A DNA stretch of 64,000 bases from Pseudoteredinibacter isoporae_A (GTDB lineage Bacteria > Pseudomonadota > Gammaproteobacteria > Pseudomonadales > Cellvibrionaceae), in the NCBI RefSeq assembly GCF_040372805.1, contig NZ_BAABWJ010000006.1, forward strand, positions 186,001-250,000, in the 5' to 3' direction. The position numbers were made by a program, and so were the translations under genes. Below the pieces are notes generated by a model. That model searched no databases. It was not told where the DNA came from and worked only from the letters and a program-made list of their open reading frames with translations. Positions 60,913 through 64,000 of this stretch are shown in pieces. Within the stretch, counting starts at the first letter, position 1. Every line of letters begins with the position of its first letter.

Positions 60913-63366
60913 TTAACGCAGATTAATAATGGTTTGAGTTACCTGATTGGCTGTCTCAATGGTTTTGGCATTCGCCTGGTAGTTTCGCTGAGCAATGATC
61001 AGGTCCACAAGTTCAGTCGATAAATCCACATTGGAATCTTCCAAGGCCGACGCGGTTACGGAACCCAATCCGCCACTTTTCGGTGAAGAAATACTGGGCA
61101 CTCCGGAATCAAAACTCTCCGCCCACATGGTATTACCCTGGGGTTGCAAGCCTTGATTGTTGGTGAAGTTGGCTAATGCAACTTGACCCAAGGCTTCGGA
61201 TTCCTGGTTACTGAACCGGGCAAAGATGACACCCTCTTCGCTGATGGTCAGTCCGGTTAAGCGACCAGTAGCGAAACCATCCTGATCAACCGACTTCACC
61301 GTAAACTTATCGCCAAACTGACTGGATTTGCTCATGTCGATTGTGAAGTTCGACGTGGTCGATGGCTGTGGAACCGGTGCTACTCCCCCCTCTAAAACCG
61401 GCAGCGGCTTCAGAGTGCCTAAAGGCTGCCCCTGTGCATCCAGAGGCGTCCAGTTGGAAATCAGTACATCATCCGACAACGCGGTATTGAAGTCGCCATT
61501 TTCTTTAAAGTGCAAGTCAAATTCCGCGCGGGTCGGTTCTTTGTTTTGCGGAGATGGCAATGAGGTGTCCGGGTCACCCACTTCTTTGCCGTCAATGGTC
61601 ACAACCATTTTCCAATGATTGGGCGAGCTACCCGCTACCTCAGGGTCATACTTCTGCTTAATGAAATACTGATTCATCGTATGCTCATTGCCCAGACTAT
61701 CGAAAACCTTAACGGCGGTGGTGTGGTTGTAACTTTTAGGGTCATTCGGGTCGAATGGGTTAAGCACCACATCGGTAAAACTGTTGGCGTTAAAAGGCTG
61801 AAATAAGCCCAGAGCCGGTGGATTCAGATTATTCACTTCATAACCATCTTCCAATTGAATGTCGATTTTACCACCGACGACAATCGCATTGCCGCCCGCA
61901 TTGGTCGCGGTGGCAATCGCCAAACCACCCGCCGTATCAATTTCTAATATCTGTTCCGGCGCATCTTCGTTACCAATAATCTGAACCGAAGTTTCATCGT
62001 CTCCGCCCGTCAGAGCGAACTTTAGATCGTGTCCGATACTGGAGGTAACCACCAGATCGCCGTTGACAATCTCCGCAGTGATGCCGGACAGGCTGGTATC
62101 ACTCAGGTTATTGATCTGAGTCGCCAGACCCGCCAGATCATCCGCATCAAGGGCCACATCATTCAACTCCAGCACCATGTTATTGCCGGGGTTGTTAAAG
62201 TTAGTCGCGGTAATCTTGGCTTCTGTTGACGCCTTGGCAGTGACACCTGCCAGAGCGTTTAATTCAGATGACGTCGCCGCAGCGGTCGCCCACTTGGTGC
62301 TGTTATAGGTGATTGTGCTGCCATCGGGACCCACCACATCAATGGACTGTGCCGGATAACCATTGTTCACCGCAGGCGCACCGGAATTATCCGTTGCCGG
62401 TAAAGCGGCAAAGCCGATTTCAGATTCATTGCCGTTACCATTGTCGATGGTAATTTGAGATGGCTCACCATCACGCAGCGCTCGAAATTCAACATGGAAG
62501 TCACCACCACCATCATTCACCGCAACAGCTTGCACATCAATGGCCGTCTGCGGGAGCGTGGGTGATGAAATTTGCGCGTTAATCACGTTGACCAAGGTAC
62601 GAACATCGTTGTAGTTGTTCACATTCGCCGGCAAACCCTGGGCGGTACTCAGATTAATGCTTACCGTACCGTTATTGCCGGATTCCGCATTGGCCAGAGT
62701 GATATCAAACGTAATACTGTCGGTAGAAAAATCGAAAGTTGCCGCCGGGAATGCGGTTGAAGCGCCATCCACCTGGGTTCGGGTTGGATCGGCGATGCCT
62801 ACCTGCGTCACGGCAACTGAGTTCCCGTCGGTTGAGAACTTCTTACCGATGCGCTCCAAAACTTCTTCATTGGCATCCAGATTGACGCCGGACTCTACTG
62901 AGCTGGTTTGCTGGGGCTGCTGTAAGCTCGCATCGATTTTCAAATCATTCAAAATGCCATTGGGCTTACCGCTTTCATCCACGCCAAAGCCTTGCAGTCG
63001 TGCCCCGGAATTGGTGATCACATTACCTTCATTGTCCAAACCAAAGGTACCGGCACGGGTGTAAAGCTGCTCACCCCCCTGATTAACCACAAAGAAACCG
63101 TCGCCACTGATGGCCATATCCAGAACGTTCGATGTGCTGTTAATGCTGCCCTGATTAAATTGTTGAGCGGCAGATTGCAAACTCACACCCGAGCCCGGAC
63201 GGTTTAAAGCCGAACCGAAGAGTTGGTTGGAATAGACATCACCAAACTCCGCCCGTGAGTTTTTAAAACCCACCGTACTGGCATTAGCAATATTATTACC
63301 GGTAATCGACAAGTCTGAGTTCGCTGCGCGAATACCACTGAGACCAATATTGAATGACGATGACAT
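60913..63366 (-). CDS. flgE: Flagellar hook protein FlgE, enlarged
   Basis: FlgE has 817 residues, about twice the enteric 403. The N-terminus (FNIGLSGIRAANSDLSITGN; NIANASTVGFKNSRAEFGDV), the core motif (AISGDGFFVVNQGGEQLYTR) and the C-terminus (SNVDLSTELVDLIIAQRNYQ) are canonical. The insertion is in the middle (about 170-500), with strands of hook/flagellin IN-motif type. It builds the hook. It starts 131 bases after flgD. Confidence 0.96.
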   Translation of the reverse strand: MSSSFNIGLSGIRAANSDLSITGNNIANASTVGFKNSRAEFGDVYSNQLFGSALNRPGSGVSLQSAAQQFNQGSINSTSNVLDMAISGDGFFVVNQGGEQLYTRAGTFGLDNEGNVITNSGARLQGFGVDESGKPNGILNDLKIDASLQQPQQTSSVESGVNLDANEEVLERIGKKFSTDGNSVAVTQVGIADPTRTQVDGASTAFPAATFDFSTDSITFDITLANAESGNNGTVSINLSTAQGLPANVNNYNDVRTLVNVINAQISSPTLPQTAIDVQAVAVNDGGGDFHVEFRALRDGEPSQITIDNGNGNESEIGFAALPATDNSGAPAVNNGYPAQSIDVVGPDGSTITYNSTKWATAAATSSELNALAGVTAKASTEAKITATNFNNPGNNMVLELNDVALDADDLAGLATQINNLSDTSLSGITAEIVNGDLVVTSSIGHDLKFALTGGDDETSVQIIGNEDAPEQILEIDTAGGLAIATATNAGGNAIVVGGKIDIQLEDGYEVNNLNPPALGLFQPFNANSFTDVVLNPFDPNDPKSYNHTTAVKVFDSLGNEHTMNQYFIKQKYDPEVAGSSPNHWKMVVTIDGKEVGDPDTSLPSPQNKEPTRAEFDLHFKENGDFNTALSDDVLISNWTPLDAQGQPLGTLKPLPVLEGGVAPVPQPSTTSNFTIDMSKSSQFGDKFTVKSVDQDGFATGRLTGLTISEEGVIFARFSNQESEALGQVALANFTNNQGLQPQGNTMWAESFDSGVPSISSPKSGGLGSVTASALEDSNVDLSTELVDLIIAQRNYQANAKTIETANQVTQTIINLR

Positions 63367-63497
63367 AATACACTCCTGAAAGTTAGCAAAGCGGCCGCCT
63401 TAGCCGCTTCGCCCTGACAGAGGACAAACATTGCCGCTCTGACCCAAATTTTTATCGATGCGTTACTGCGTGATGAGGCTTCAAGAACCAAGCCTGA

Positions 63498-64000
63498 TTA
63501 CTGGTTAATTTGTTCAATCTGATCGAAATCGACCGCGCCCATACCCTTCAAATTCAAGGTAAGTTTATTGTCAGCCCCCATGGTGACACTGCTCACCTGG
63601 GCGCTGAGAGAGGTATCAAACTGCTCACTGTTATCACCACTGGTGCCGTTGACGCGGAAGGTGTATTCACCGGGCGCTACCGAGTCATTGCTGGACTGCC
63701 AATCAAGCAGATCTCCGTTCAGCTCCAACTGTTTTCCATCCCAGCGGAAATTGTGATTACCGGACGGCAAGCTACCCAATGGAACTTGATCCACCACCGC
63801 GCCAGCAGAATCTGAAATCGTGAGAAACACATCACTGGCAGCGGTTTGCAACTTCGCCACTCCCGATACCACACCGTTTGCGGGCAACTGGGTTTGTGTC
63901 GCAGGCACCGTGACCGAGCGCCCCACCAGGGAAGAAGCCTGTAATGCCTGATTGGACTGAAAGCTGGTCGCGAAAGTGTCAAAACGATTGTTCAGATTAT
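63498..64000 (-). CDS. flgD: Flagellar hook cap protein FlgD (5' part beyond window)
   Basis: The frame is open to the right edge, leaving about 166 C-terminal residues. The visible part begins NLNNRFDTFATSFQSNQAL and QASSLVGRSVTVPA, which is the FlgD block before its tudor/Ig-like domains. It continues with VPLGSLPSGNHNFRWDGKQL and GEYTFRVNGTSGD. It scaffolds hook polymerisation. The gene order flgD-flgE is standard. Confidence 0.95.
   Translation of the reverse strand, partial: NLNNRFDTFATSFQSNQALQASSLVGRSVTVPATQTQLPANGVVSGVAKLQTAASDVFLTISDSAGAVVDQVPLGSLPSGNHNFRWDGKQLELNGDLLDWQSSNDSVAPGEYTFRVNGTSGDNSEQFDTSLSAQVSSVTMGADNKLTLNLKGMGAVDFDQIEQINQ

Noticed and set aside
1..64000. Mobile elements, CRISPR arrays, tRNA or rRNA genes
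   Set aside because: No transposase, integrase, regularly spaced repeats, or recognisable structural RNA genes were seen.

Overview
This window is one large polar-flagellum and chemotaxis locus from a gammaproteobacterium. Gene content and order follow the Pseudomonas-type layout: flgDE / flgFGHIJKL / flagellins-flaG-fliD / fleQ / fleSR / fliEFGHIJ / fliK / fliLMNOPQR-flhB / flhAF-fleN-fliA / cheYZAB-motCD. FleQ, FleSR, FleN and FlhF are all present, which is the regulator set of bacteria with one or few polar flagella. The giant axial proteins, the intermediate base composition and protein-level resemblance suggest a marine lineage near the Cellvibrionales or Oceanospirillales. The species cannot be fixed from the sequence alone.

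Almost everything is on the minus strand, so the functional order runs from position 64000 down to 1. From the right: partial flgD and flgE, ending in an intrinsic terminator; flgF to flgL behind a sigma-54 promoter; a plus-strand island with fliS, a fliT-like gene and a TPR-methyltransferase gene that has its own sigma-54 promoter; two tandem flagellin-flaG units; fliD; fleQ; and fleSR behind a consensus sigma-54 promoter. A divergent 1322-residue Ig-like surface protein then interrupts the cluster. After it come a 54-residue small protein, fliE to fliJ, an orphan Hpt protein, fliK, fliL to flhB, a strictosidine-synthase/SMP-30-like gene placed between flhB and flhA, flhA to fliA, and cheY to motD (partial at the left edge).

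The regulatory logic is readable in the DNA. fleQ has a sigma-70-type promoter with a FleQ-like box over its -35 element and a CRP/Vfr-like palindrome in its leader. Sigma-54 elements (GG-N10-GC) precede fleS, fliE, fliK, fliL, flgF, one flagellin and the methyltransferase gene. A sigma-28-type promoter precedes fliS. Well-formed intrinsic terminators separate the units.

The most unusual features are: three FliM-N-like (CheY-docking type) motifs in the CheA linker; a duplicated N-terminal motif in FliN; parallel enlargement of FliC, FliD, FlgK and FlgE; an EF-hand-like loop in FliD; a non-flagellar beta-propeller gene between flhB and flhA; and a 25-codon ORF whose stop codon lies in the same terminator loop as the fliA stop. 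No mobile elements, CRISPR arrays, rRNA or tRNA genes were seen.
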